Shown: piece by piece, positions 42,082 to 50,580 of the stretch | Layout: every line of letters starts with the position of its first letter | How positions within the stretch are numbered: the stretch's first letter is position 1 | Assembly (NCBI RefSeq): GCF_000633595.2 | Contig: NZ_JIBU02000014.1 | Location: 1 to 64,000, forward strand | Origin: Clostridium drakei | Lineage (GTDB): Bacteria; Bacillota; Clostridia; Clostridiales; Clostridiaceae | Length of the DNA: 64,000 nt | Reading direction: 5' to 3' | Program-made: the position numbers and the translations under genes | Notes under the pieces: generated by a model | The model's database searches: none | What the model was told of the DNA's origin: nothing | Seen by the model: the letters and a program-made list of their open reading frames with translations, nothing else

Positions 42082-42112
42082 CACGCCCCTGAATAAGTTC
42101 TTCTAAATATAA
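42066..42112 (-). repeat. Dispersed imperfect-hairpin repeat (family H), copy G, 5' half
   Basis: On the minus strand: TTTAGAAGAACTTATTCAGG, GGCGTGTCAGCCGTTATATC, CC. This equals the 5' half of the family (CTTAGAAGAACTTATCCAGG ... TTATTCCC). It abuts the URO-D fragment. Confidence 0.55.
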
Positions 42113-42132
42113 TTATTAAATGGAGGGAAATT

Positions 42133-43314
42133 ATGGCGGAGAAAAAGTATGGTTTTGTAGAGAAAGCAGCGGTTTTATCAATAGCTCTACTGATGTATAC
42201 AACAAGTGTTACTACACCTGCACTGGGAGAAATAGCAAAAGCATTCCCTGGTGTAAGCCAGGAAGTAGTAAAACAGATTGCTGCTTTACCATCTTTAATG
42301 ATGGTAATATTTTCATTGGTAGCTGGACAACTTGAACGCTTTATTAGTAAGAAGAAAATACTATATATTGCCATGTTACTTCAATTTGTTGGAGGCATTC
42401 TTCCTGCATTTGCAAATAATATGACATTTATTCTTATTATGAGAGGCATCTTTGGTGCTGGTTATGGGCTTTTATTTCCACTTTCTACACCAATTCTTGC
42501 AGATATGTTCCAAGGGGATGAATTTAAAAGCCTTATGGGATATAAAGCTGCAATAGGAGCTTTGGCTGGAGTAGTATTTCAGATGTTGGGAGGAGTTTTG
42601 GCTGCAATAAGTTGGAGATACGCTTTTTTAGGATTTCTTCTCATGATACCAATTTGTTTGTTGATTATATTTAAAGTACCGGATATTAAAAATAAAAAAA
42701 TATCAGAAGATGCTCAAAGTGGTAAGTTAACTTCAAAAACCTATATTCTTTCATTTTTAAATGCTTTACTAAATATTTTACAATTCACATTCATGACAAA
42801 TGTAGCTATGGTAATGACGGCAGGAAAAATAGGAAGTGCCCCTGAAGCTGGGTTTGTACTTACTGTATTTACAGGAGGTGCTTTTGCTGCAGGTATGATA
42901 TATGGAAAAATATTTAATATATTTAAAAAGTTTACCATTGCAATTGCCGTTGGCTTTATAGGAGCTTCATTTTTGATTCTGTTAAATGTAAATACTTATC
43001 CGATGTATATTTTTGCAGGTATTATCTTTGGTATAGGCTTCGGAACCTACAATCCGGATTTTGGTGTTAAATTAGTAGCTTCTGCGGATAAATCTGCTTC
43101 TGCACGTGCTTTTTCTATATACGTTGCATTAATGGGATTAGGACAGTTTGTATCTCCTATAGTTTTAGCTTTTATAACCAATAAGTTTGGGCTTAAAGGT
43201 CCAAAAGCGGCCTGGTTTGTAGCTGCACCATGCATTTTAACTGCTTCTGTAGTTATGTTCCTTATAATAGCTTTTACAAAGCCCAAAAATGTAGCTGCTT
43301 CGATAAGTAAATAA
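42133..43314 (+). CDS. MFS transporter
   Basis: The protein has 393 residues with twelve hydrophobic segments and the classical layout: TTPALGEIAKAFPGVSQE after helix 1, the loop between helices 2 and 3 (AGQLERFISKKKIL) in place of G-x-x-x-D-R-x-G-R-K/R, then RGIFGAGYGLLFPLSTPILADMF in helices 4-5. It is a drug/solute permease-type protein of unknown substrate. It lies between the M20 hydrolase and the flavoenzyme, so import of their substrate (or export of a product) is likely. TGGAGGGAAATT precedes the ATG. Confidence 0.85.
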   Translation: MAEKKYGFVEKAAVLSIALLMYTTSVTTPALGEIAKAFPGVSQEVVKQIAALPSLMMVIFSLVAGQLERFISKKKILYIAMLLQFVGGILPAFANNMTFILIMRGIFGAGYGLLFPLSTPILADMFQGDEFKSLMGYKAAIGALAGVVFQMLGGVLAAISWRYAFLGFLLMIPICLLIIFKVPDIKNKKISEDAQSGKLTSKTYILSFLNALLNILQFTFMTNVAMVMTAGKIGSAPEAGFVLTVFTGGAFAAGMIYGKIFNIFKKFTIAIAVGFIGASFLILLNVNTYPMYIFAGIIFGIGFGTYNPDFGVKLVASADKSASARAFSIYVALMGLGQFVSPIVLAFITNKFGLKGPKAAWFVAAPCILTASVVMFLIIAFTKPKNVAASISK

Positions 43315-43384
43315 TCTCTATTGGTTTCACATATAAATACATTATCTATAAATTTTAACATTACTTAATTAAGGAGGCTTATGT

Positions 43385-45382
43385 ATGACTTATAAATATC
43401 AAAAGTTATTCGAATCTTTAAAAATTGGAAGTATTGAAATTAAAAATCGTTTTGCCATGGCACCTATGGGGCCTCAAGGGCTTGGAGATGCAGAAGGGGC
43501 ATTTAATCAAAGAGGTGTAGACTACTACGTAGCCCGCGCCCGTGGAGGTACTGGTCTTATTATAACTGGTGTAACCTTTGTAGAAAATGAGGTTGAACAT
43601 CATGAAATGCCTGGCGTTCCTTGTTCCACATATAATCCAGTTCATTTTGTAAGAACTGCCAGTGAAATGACAGAACGAATCCATGCATATGATTCCAAGG
43701 TTTTTCTGCAAATGAGTGCGGGATTTGGAAGAGTGGCTCCACCAGCAAATGAAAATGTACCGCCAATAGCTCCTTCTCCTATTCCCAATCGATGGGTGGA
43801 TGTAACTTGCAGGGAGATTAGCAAAGATGAAATACATCATATTGTTAAGATGTTTGGGGAAGGAGCAGTAAATGCAAAACGTGCAGGCTTTGATGGTGTT
43901 CAAATTCATGCAGTGCACGAAGGTTATCTATTGGATCAGTTTGCTATTTCTTTTTTTAATCACCGTACTGATGAATATGGTGGATGTCTTGAAAATCGTC
44001 TGCGTTTTGCTCGTGAAGTTGTTGAAGAAATAAAAAAGCGTTGTGGAGACGATTATCCTGTTATATTACGTTACAGTCCTAAGAGCTTTATAAAAAACTG
44101 GCGTCAGGGAGCACTGCCAGGTGAAGAATTTGAAGAAAAGGGTAAAGATATTCCAGAAGGCATAGAAGCAGGAAAGTTGCTCGTACAATATGGGTATGAT
44201 GCATTGGATGTTGATGTAGGTTGTTATGATGCATGGTGGTGGAATCATCCGCCTATGTATCAAAAGAAAGGACTATATATTCCATATGCAAAAATAATGA
44301 AAGAAGCAGTAGATGTTCCAATAATATGTGCAGGACGTATGGATAATCCTGATCTTGCACTTTCTGCTTTAGAGGATGGTGCTTGTGATATGATAGGGCT
44401 TGGAAGACCTCTTCTTGCAGATCCTGATTATGTAAATAAATTGCGATTGGATAAAACTGCACTTATACGACCATGTCTTTCATGTCATGAAGGATGTTTA
44501 GGGCGTATGGTAAAGAGCGGATCTCTCAACTGTGCTGTTAACCCTGAAGCTTGTCGAGAAGGTGTTAATTTTATTATTCCAGTGCTTAAGCCAAAAAAAG
44601 TATTGATAGTAGGTGGTGGTGTAGCAGGCTGTGAAGCTGCTAGAGTTCTTAAGTTACGTGGACATGAACCAGTAATTTATGAAAAAACGGGAAGACTTGG
44701 AGGAAACTTAATTCCAGGAGGAGTTCCTGATTTTAAAGAAGATGATAGGGCACTTATTAAATGGTATGAAAATACTTTAAAAGATTTGAATGTAGATATA
44801 AAACTCAATACTGAAGTTACACCAGAAATTGTGAAAAATAGCAAAGTAGATGTTGTAATAATTGCTACAGGCTCTAAACCTAAAGTTTTCAATTTAGGAG
44901 ATAATAGTAAAGTATTTACTGCTGCAGATGTGCTTTGTGGAAAAAAGCAGGCAGGAGATAAAGTTGTAGTTTTAGGTGGAGGTCTTGTTGGTTGTGAAAC
45001 AGCTCTTTATTTAAAGAAAATGGGTAAAGAAGTTACCATTGTTGAAGCTATGGATAGTCTGCTTGCTTTAAATGGTCCAAGTTGTTTTGCTAATTTTGGA
45101 ATGCTTATGGCTCTTATTTCATACAATCACATTAATGTTGTAACTTCATCAAAGATTGTAAAGACTACTGATAAAGGTGTTATTGTAAATACACAAGGCA
45201 GTTGTGAAAGAGAAATTGAAGCAGATTCAGTAGTTCTTGCTGTAGGATATAATTCCAATAAAGAACTTTATGATTCACTTAAATTTGAGGTTCAAGATAT
45301 ACGACTTTTAGGTGATGCAAGAAAGGTTTCTAATATTATGTATGCTATTTGGGATGCTTATGAAGTTGCATCAAGGCTATAG
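43385..45382 (+). CDS. NADH:flavin oxidoreductase, 2-enoate / 2,4-dienoyl-CoA reductase type (FMN, 4Fe-4S, FAD)
   Basis: The protein has 665 residues. The N-terminal 370 residues form an OYE barrel (IEIKNRFAMAPMGPQG, HAVHEGYLLDQFAISFFNHRTDEYGG, GLGRPLLADPDY). The 4Fe-4S cluster site is CLSCHEGCLGRM...LNCAVNP (C-x2-C-x3-C-x11-12-C). A C-terminal dinucleotide-binding part has VLIVGGGVAGCEAARVLKLRGH and VVVLGGGLVGCETALYLKKMGK. This architecture is shared by 2,4-dienoyl-CoA reductase, trimethylamine dehydrogenase, BaiCD/BaiH and clostridial 2-enoate reductase. The size and context favour reduction of an unsaturated acid. It is preceded by AAGGAGGCTTATGT and follows the MFS gene by 70 bases. Confidence 0.88.
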   Translation: MTYKYQKLFESLKIGSIEIKNRFAMAPMGPQGLGDAEGAFNQRGVDYYVARARGGTGLIITGVTFVENEVEHHEMPGVPCSTYNPVHFVRTASEMTERIHAYDSKVFLQMSAGFGRVAPPANENVPPIAPSPIPNRWVDVTCREISKDEIHHIVKMFGEGAVNAKRAGFDGVQIHAVHEGYLLDQFAISFFNHRTDEYGGCLENRLRFAREVVEEIKKRCGDDYPVILRYSPKSFIKNWRQGALPGEEFEEKGKDIPEGIEAGKLLVQYGYDALDVDVGCYDAWWWNHPPMYQKKGLYIPYAKIMKEAVDVPIICAGRMDNPDLALSALEDGACDMIGLGRPLLADPDYVNKLRLDKTALIRPCLSCHEGCLGRMVKSGSLNCAVNPEACREGVNFIIPVLKPKKVLIVGGGVAGCEAARVLKLRGHEPVIYEKTGRLGGNLIPGGVPDFKEDDRALIKWYENTLKDLNVDIKLNTEVTPEIVKNSKVDVVIIATGSKPKVFNLGDNSKVFTAADVLCGKKQAGDKVVVLGGGLVGCETALYLKKMGKEVTIVEAMDSLLALNGPSCFANFGMLMALISYNHINVVTSSKIVKTTDKGVIVNTQGSCEREIEADSVVLAVGYNSNKELYDSLKFEVQDIRLLGDARKVSNIMYAIWDAYEVASRL

Positions 45383-45412
45383 GATATAAATATTTAATAA
45401 CTCAACTTTTTT

Positions 45413-45454
45413 AGAGGACAGAGGACAATGAAGGTGAGTTGTCCTCTGTCCTCT
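45413..45454. terminator. Hairpin with perfect 16-bp arms (GGACAGAGGACA family)
   Basis: AGAGGACAGAGGACAA at 45413-45428 and TTGTCCTCTGTCCTCT at 45439-45454. It ends the flavoenzyme transcript and shares its arm sequence with the larger hairpin at 63691. Confidence 0.75.
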
Positions 45455-45526
45455 AAATAATGTTTTGTATTATTTTTAAATTGTGAAAGTTAATTTATAG
45501 TCTTTTAGTTTATATTAGTGAATACT

Positions 45527-46306
45527 TTAATCTCCAGCAGCTTGTGCATCTGCCTTAGTTTTGTGAAGTGTACCATGTGGATGTTGAGGTGGTGCATAAA
45601 TAGAATATAATTTAAGAGGTCCTTTTCCTGTATTGATTAGATTATGCCATGTACCAGCAGGCACAAATATTGCAAAACCATCGCGAACTCTCATTTGAAA
45701 ATCTAAGTGTTTTTTGCTGTTTCCCATTTTCACAATTCCTTGACCTTCCTCAATACGTAAGAATTGATCAACATCAGGATGAACTTCCAAGCCTATGTCA
45801 TCTCCTGGATCTATACTCATTAAAGTAAGTTGATAATGTTTTCCTGTCCATAAAGTACTGCGATAATATTTATTTTCCTTAGTAGCTTCTTCAATGTTGA
45901 TTGCAAAAGGTTCTGGACCATAATCCTTTGATTTAGGTGAATTGTTATCTTTTGAACCTTTGAAAGAATCAGGTTTTAAATTACTTTTCATGGGTGGATT
46001 GGTATTAATAGGCTTTGGATTATTAGGCTTTGTATTGTTAGGTTTTAGATTGTTATTCATAATATTATTATTCATGTTACTTTTGATATTATTGTTTGGA
46101 TTATTATTCATATTGCTATTAATGTTATTATGCATATTATTAGTAAAAGGAATATATCTGTCGTCATCCATTTCATTTGGAAAATTTTGAGCATACATAG
46201 GCATATTCATCATACAAGGACATTGATAAGTCCTATAAGCATTACGCATATATCTTTGTGGGTTAAAAAAATAGGGGTATGGATATGTTTCGTAAGGATT
46301 ATACAT
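45527..46306 (-). CDS. Cupin protein with an Asn-rich N-terminal region
   Basis: The protein has 259 residues from ATG 46306 (AAAGGA nine bases upstream; ATG 46324 overlaps that site). Residues 1-45 are rich in Tyr, Pro and Met (YNPYETYPYPYFFNPQRYM); 55-110 are Asn-rich, with many N-N and K-P-N repeats. Residues about 135-245 form a cupin: LTLMSIDPGDDIGLEVHPDVDQFLRIEEGQGIV and FAIFVPAGTWHNLINTG, with His and Glu ligands. The tail reads HPHGTLHKTKADAQAAG, as in sugar-isomerase-like cupins found in spore coats. A spore-surface role is inferred from the composition only. Confidence 0.75.
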   Translation of the reverse strand: MYNPYETYPYPYFFNPQRYMRNAYRTYQCPCMMNMPMYAQNFPNEMDDDRYIPFTNNMHNNINSNMNNNPNNNIKSNMNNNIMNNNLKPNNTKPNNPKPINTNPPMKSNLKPDSFKGSKDNNSPKSKDYGPEPFAINIEEATKENKYYRSTLWTGKHYQLTLMSIDPGDDIGLEVHPDVDQFLRIEEGQGIVKMGNSKKHLDFQMRVRDGFAIFVPAGTWHNLINTGKGPLKLYSIYAPPQHPHGTLHKTKADAQAAGD

Positions 46307-46628
46307 ACTATTCATTCCTTTCATAAGCTTATAAAATATTATATGTTTTAATTTACTAAAGTGTGATTAAACTGATTAATACTTATGAAAAATCAATGCT
46401 GCAGAGATTTTATGGGGATGCTATATATACTACTTATAGGTATGGATGAATAATAGGGTTTTTTATATATAAATTTACATAGGATTTTTTTATTTTTTGT
46501 TGTAAAATTGTATTATAATATGATTAAAATTTAACAAGAAATAAACTGATATACAGTTAATAATTGATGAAAATTATAGTATATAATGTTCTTAATATTA
46601 AATTTTGAAATTTTTGGAGAGTGATATC

Positions 46629-46880
46629 GTGATAAGTATTAGTGTTTGTGTAGGAAGTGCTTGCCATTTAAAAGGATCTCATAAGGTTATAAAAAATCTG
46701 CAAAAATTAATTTCACAATATAAATTAGAGGCTTCGGTTGAATTAAAAGGAGCTTTTTGTCTTGGTCATTGCACAGAAGGCGTTTCGGTAAAAATTGATG
46801 AGGAAGAAAAAATATATTCAGTTAATGAAAAAAATGTGGAGCAATTTTTCAATGAGGAAGTTGTTAGGAGGATAAAATAA
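46629..46880 (+). CDS. Thioredoxin-like [2Fe-2S] ferredoxin (NuoE/HydA-partner type)
   Basis: The protein has 83 residues from GTG 46629 (TTGGAGAG upstream; TTG 46605 is in frame but overlaps). Four cysteines, C7, C12, C44 and C48 (CVGSAC ... CLGHC), have the C-x4-C / C-x3-C spacing of NuoE-like [2Fe-2S] proteins. It would pass or sense electrons together with the next gene product. The stop overlaps the ATG of the H-cluster-like gene by one base (TAATG), implying coupled translation. It is the first gene of a three-gene operon. Confidence 0.88.
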   Translation: MISISVCVGSACHLKGSHKVIKNLQKLISQYKLEASVELKGAFCLGHCTEGVSVKIDEEEKIYSVNEKNVEQFFNEEVVRRIK

Positions 46881-48601
46881 TGAAATATATGAATTTTTCC
46901 AGTGCTAATTGTAAAAATTGCTATAAGTGTTTAAGATCATGTCCTGTAAAAGCTATAAAATTTAAAAATCAACAAGCAGAAATTGTGGAGGATAGATGTA
47001 TTGCATGTAGTCACTGCCTTGCAATATGCCCTCAAAAGGCTAGACATATAGTAAGTGATTTGGAAAGAGTTAAAGAGGCTATAAATTCAGGAAAAAAGGT
47101 AATAGCAACTATTGCACCTTCCTTTGTGGGTTTTTTCGATATAGACCCTGGCAGGTTTGTAAGCTTACTTAGAAAGTTAGGATTTTCTTATATAGAAGAA
47201 ACTGCTTCAGGAGCAGATGTAGTTTCAGAGTTGTACAGGCAGTATATGAAAGAAGAAAAGTTGGACAACTATATATCAACAGCATGTCCTTCAGCTAATT
47301 ATATAGTTGAAAAATATTTTCCTAATTTAATTAAATACATGATTCCAACAGTATCACCTATGATTGCACATGGAAAAGTGTTAAGAAAAATTTATGGAGA
47401 AGACAGTTTTATAGTGTTTATTGGGCCTTGTATGGGAAAAAAGATAGAATCTGAAGGCTTTACAAATAAAGAAGTTTTAGATGCAGTAATAACCTTTGAA
47501 GAATTTACAAGTTGGGTAGAGAATTCAAATATTGATATACAGAATTTGGAACCATGTGAATTTGATAGAAATTCCTTTAAGGATGGAAGAAAATATCCGC
47601 TATTTACAGGTATAGTAAGCTGCGTAAGCGATGTTATTAAAGAGAAAAAACTGGAAGTTATATCTATAAGTGGTACAGAAGAATGTATGGAGTTATTTAA
47701 AAGCATTGAAAAGGGAGAAGTCACTAATGCTTTTATTGAAGCTAGTGCTTGTAAGGGGAGCTGCATTGGTGGGCCAGGTATGATTAATAATGAAAAGGGT
47801 TATTATAAGAGAGTTCAAAAGGTTAAGAATTATATAAATAGAAATAATTCCATTGGTGAACGTAAATTGGACTTAGATATGGATATAGAATTTTCTAGAT
47901 CCTTCATAGATAAAAGTATTGAAAAAAAATTAGCTTCAGAAAAAGAAATAGAAAAAATAATGATGGAAATGGGAAAATACAGTGTTGAAGATGAACTGAA
48001 TTGTGGAGTATGTGGATACAATACCTGTAGAGAAAAAGCTGAAGCTATATTTGAAGGCATGGCAGAATCTAATATGTGTCTTCATTACATGAGAAATAGA
48101 GCTGAAAGTATAAGAAATGTTATATTCGAAAACATTGTAAACTGTATCATATTTCTAGATGGAGAAATGAGAATTAAAGATATTAATCCTGCTGCAGAAA
48201 AAGCATTTACAGTTAAAGCTGAAAATATAATAAATAAACCAATAGCATTGATTATGGATGATCAGGATTTTAGGAATGTAAAGGAAACGGGAAAGGACAT
48301 ATTAGGAAAAAAAGTATCCTTTCCAAACTATAATTTAGATTTTATAGAAACAGTGAGATATCTTGAAAAACAGGATATAGTGATGATAGCTTTGGTTAAC
48401 ATTACAGAAGAAGAAAAAAATAAAAGAAAGCTTGTGAAACTTAAAGAAAATACCATAAATACAGCTCAGGAAGTAATAGAAAAACAGATGCGTGTAGCAC
48501 AGGAAATAGCTAGCCTACTAGGTGAGACTACAGCAGAAACTAAAATTGCATTGACTAAGTTGAAAAAAGTAGTAGAAGAAGAAAAAGGGTGTGATAGTTA
48601 A
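46880..48601 (+). CDS. Sensory [FeFe]-hydrogenase-like protein with PAS domain
   Basis: The protein has 573 residues. Residues 11-57 hold two 4Fe-4S ferredoxin motifs (CKNCYKCLRSCP; CIACSHCLAICP). Residues 70-320 are an H-cluster domain with STACPSANY (Cys136), IGPCMGKK (Cys184) and EASACKGSCIGG (Cys291, Cys295), so all four cluster ligands are present. The first motif has Ala where catalytic enzymes have the proton-transfer Cys (TSCCP), as in sensory hydrogenases. A further Fe-S module with CGVCGYNTC (375-383) and Cys400 follows, then a PAS domain (about 410-520) and a terminal coiled coil. It has no kinase domain; the output is presumably the phosphatase encoded next, whose ATG overlaps the stop by one base. 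Confidence 0.88.
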   Translation: MKYMNFSSANCKNCYKCLRSCPVKAIKFKNQQAEIVEDRCIACSHCLAICPQKARHIVSDLERVKEAINSGKKVIATIAPSFVGFFDIDPGRFVSLLRKLGFSYIEETASGADVVSELYRQYMKEEKLDNYISTACPSANYIVEKYFPNLIKYMIPTVSPMIAHGKVLRKIYGEDSFIVFIGPCMGKKIESEGFTNKEVLDAVITFEEFTSWVENSNIDIQNLEPCEFDRNSFKDGRKYPLFTGIVSCVSDVIKEKKLEVISISGTEECMELFKSIEKGEVTNAFIEASACKGSCIGGPGMINNEKGYYKRVQKVKNYINRNNSIGERKLDLDMDIEFSRSFIDKSIEKKLASEKEIEKIMMEMGKYSVEDELNCGVCGYNTCREKAEAIFEGMAESNMCLHYMRNRAESIRNVIFENIVNCIIFLDGEMRIKDINPAAEKAFTVKAENIINKPIALIMDDQDFRNVKETGKDILGKKVSFPNYNLDFIETVRYLEKQDIVMIALVNITEEEKNKRKLVKLKENTINTAQEVIEKQMRVAQEIASLLGETTAETKIALTKLKKVVEEEKGCDS

Positions 48602-49773
48602 TGGATTTTTTCATAGAAGTAGCTCATGGCACTTTAATAAAGCATGGAGAAGAATTACCAGGGGACATGGTAAATGTTGTAAGGTTGGAAGACTGTACAA
48701 TAATAGTGCTGGCAGATGGGCTTGGAAGTGGTGTTAAGGCTAACATTTTGGCTACTTTAACCTCTAAAATTGCAGGTACTATGCTTAAAGAGGGAGCTGA
48801 TATATATGAAACGGTGGATACTATAGCTAATACTCTTCCAGTATGTAAGGTTAGAAATATTGCATATTCTACTTTTACCATAATCAAGATTTATAATAAT
48901 GGAGAAGCATATATTGCAGAATATGATAATCCACCTTTTTTTGCTATGAGAAACGGTGAAAGTATGGAAATAAGCAAAAAGAAATCTATTATAAATGATA
49001 AAGTTATAAAGGAAAGTAATTTGGTTTTACAGGAAGATGATGTTCTTACTGTAGTAAGTGATGGGGTAATACATGCAGGACTTGGAGAGATATTAAACCT
49101 TGGTTGGCAGTGGAAGGATGTAGAAGCTTATCTTAAAAAGAGAACTAGTAGTAATTTAAATGTACAAGTTGTAGCTAAAGATTTGCTGGAAGCATGTTGG
49201 GATTTATACTGCCGTAAACCAGGGGATGACACCACTGTTGTATCTATTAAAGTGAGGAAACCATCTTTTGTAAATCTGTTTACAGGACCTCCTAAAGATA
49301 AGGAAAAGGATAGTATGGTCATAAAAAATTTTATGGATGCTCCAGGTAAAAAAGTCATATGCGGAGGAACTGCTGCCAACATTGCAGAAAGAGAACTTGG
49401 TAGAAAACTCAAGGTTAATTTAGAATTTTTTAACAAGGATGTCCCTCCTACAGCTACTATGGAAGGAATAGATTTAATAACAGAAGGTGTTTTAACTTTA
49501 AGCATGGTTATAGAAAAAATAAAAAAATATTTAAATCCTTCTTCTAAGAATATAGAATATATAGATTGTGATGGAAAGGATGGAGTGTCTTCTTTAGTTA
49601 AAATTCTTATGGAAGATTGTACTCATTTAAATTTATGGGTAGGAATGGCTGTAAATCCAGCACATCAAAATCCTGATTTTCCAGCGGATTTAAGCATAAA
49701 GTTGAAATTAGTAGGGGAATTGTATAATCAGATGAAAGCCTTAGGAAAAAAAGTTCATATAAATTATGTATAA
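48601..49773 (+). CDS. SpoIIE/PP2C-type serine phosphatase
   Basis: The protein has 390 residues. The N-terminal 215 residues form a PP2C-like phosphatase: FIEVAHGTLIKHGEELPGDMVNVVR, IVLADGLGSGVKANILATLTSKIAG, DVLTVVSDGVIHAG, and CRKPGDDTTVVSIKV, with the metal-binding Asp residues in ADGLGSG, SDG and GDD. A C-terminal domain of about 150 residues (CGGTAANIAERELGRKLKVN, then TATMEGIDLITEGVLTLSMV) is unlike SpoIIE itself and is probably regulatory. Translation is coupled to the hydrogenase-like gene. The phosphoprotein target, probably an anti-sigma-factor antagonist, is not nearby. Confidence 0.85.
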   Translation: MDFFIEVAHGTLIKHGEELPGDMVNVVRLEDCTIIVLADGLGSGVKANILATLTSKIAGTMLKEGADIYETVDTIANTLPVCKVRNIAYSTFTIIKIYNNGEAYIAEYDNPPFFAMRNGESMEISKKKSIINDKVIKESNLVLQEDDVLTVVSDGVIHAGLGEILNLGWQWKDVEAYLKKRTSSNLNVQVVAKDLLEACWDLYCRKPGDDTTVVSIKVRKPSFVNLFTGPPKDKEKDSMVIKNFMDAPGKKVICGGTAANIAERELGRKLKVNLEFFNKDVPPTATMEGIDLITEGVLTLSMVIEKIKKYLNPSSKNIEYIDCDGKDGVSSLVKILMEDCTHLNLWVGMAVNPAHQNPDFPADLSIKLKLVGELYNQMKALGKKVHINYV

Positions 49774-49782
49774 AAATAGATA

Positions 49783-49823
49783 TAGTGAAAATGTATTAAG
49801 CATTACTTAATACATTTTCACTA
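49783..49823. terminator. Operon terminator, bidirectional
   Basis: TAGTGAAAATGTATTAAG at 49783-49800 and CTTAATACATTTTCACTA at 49806-49823 form a perfect 18-bp stem with a 5-base loop, then TTTTA. Confidence 0.85.
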
Positions 49824-49849
49824 TTTTAAGGTTAAAATTTTTTTAGCAT

Positions 49850-50236
49850 TTAATTTTTTTGTACAATTATATAATCTTCCTTGTCTTTAGCAGGAGCGAA
49901 CATTATCGCTATAGTCGTATTTGTCATGCCAGTCATATCAATTGACTCAAAATCATCAGAAAGTCTTACAATAAAATCGTTATTTCCAAAACTTGAGGAT
50001 CCAATAAAGTGAGGTGAATTGCTTTTAGACAAATCAGTAGTATATTTATTCCCTCCAATTTCTATTGTCCCGAGTATTTGTTTGCTATTAAAAAATTGTG
50101 ATTTATACAATTTGCCTTTTAGATGAAATGTAATGGTGGTTACTTTTTTATTTGGTCCTAAATATACACAGCCTTGATAGTATTTATCAATATCTTTAGG
50201 ATACATATAGATTATATCTGCAATGTTATTGTACAA
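49850..50236 (-). CDS. Unknown protein, probably lacking its native N-terminus
   Basis: The protein has 128 residues from ATG 50236, without a clear ribosome binding site. Short strands dominate: KKVTTITFHLKGKLYKSQFF, QILGTIEIGGNKYTTDLS, NNDFIVRLSDDFESIDMTG, TTIAIMFAPAKDKEDYIIVQ. One frame over and directly upstream, MFYSIFIIINYLVSC looks like a signal peptide, so a one-base frameshift may have separated a secreted protein from its signal. No family was recognised. Confidence 0.4.
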   Translation of the reverse strand: MYNNIADIIYMYPKDIDKYYQGCVYLGPNKKVTTITFHLKGKLYKSQFFNSKQILGTIEIGGNKYTTDLSKSNSPHFIGSSSFGNNDFIVRLSDDFESIDMTGMTNTTIAIMFAPAKDKEDYIIVQKN

Positions 50237-50580
50237 CAGCTTACAAGATAATTGATAATGATAAATATGCTATAAAACATGTATATTGTGTTTATGATAA
50301 AGAAAGCCATTTACTCAACTTTTGAATTTTAAAAATTATGTAACACAAGTATATGTAAGCGAAGTAACCTTCATAATACTTAATAACTAGTTTATACATA
50401 AATATCAATCTATTTTAAAGTATTTTTATAAGATAAAAAAAGCTGATATTTAAACTAAATATATTAGTAAAACATCACGCTCCGCCTTAGTTTTTGTATT
50501 GCAAGGTATAGTTAAATATAATTTGGCTTACCGAAATTGCCTATAAAAACATAATTATGGTAGTACGCTTGAAGTTGCTA
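50237..50580. other. Intergenic stretch
   Basis: It holds the signal-peptide-like frame mentioned for the gene at 49850 (minus strand, about 50237-50280). Otherwise AT-rich with no gene or repeat recognised. Confidence 0.35.

Noticed and set aside
5240-42112. Superintegron with attC sites
   Set aside because: Family H resembles attC in being an imperfect, bulged palindrome between single genes, but no integrase is present, the R-box (GTTRRRY) is missing, and orientation is mixed. It is kept only as one hypothesis.
42120-44892. Several minus- and plus-strand frames opposite or inside the MFS and flavoenzyme genes
   Set aside because: They are shadows of the two strongly supported genes, without ribosome sites or recognisable domains.
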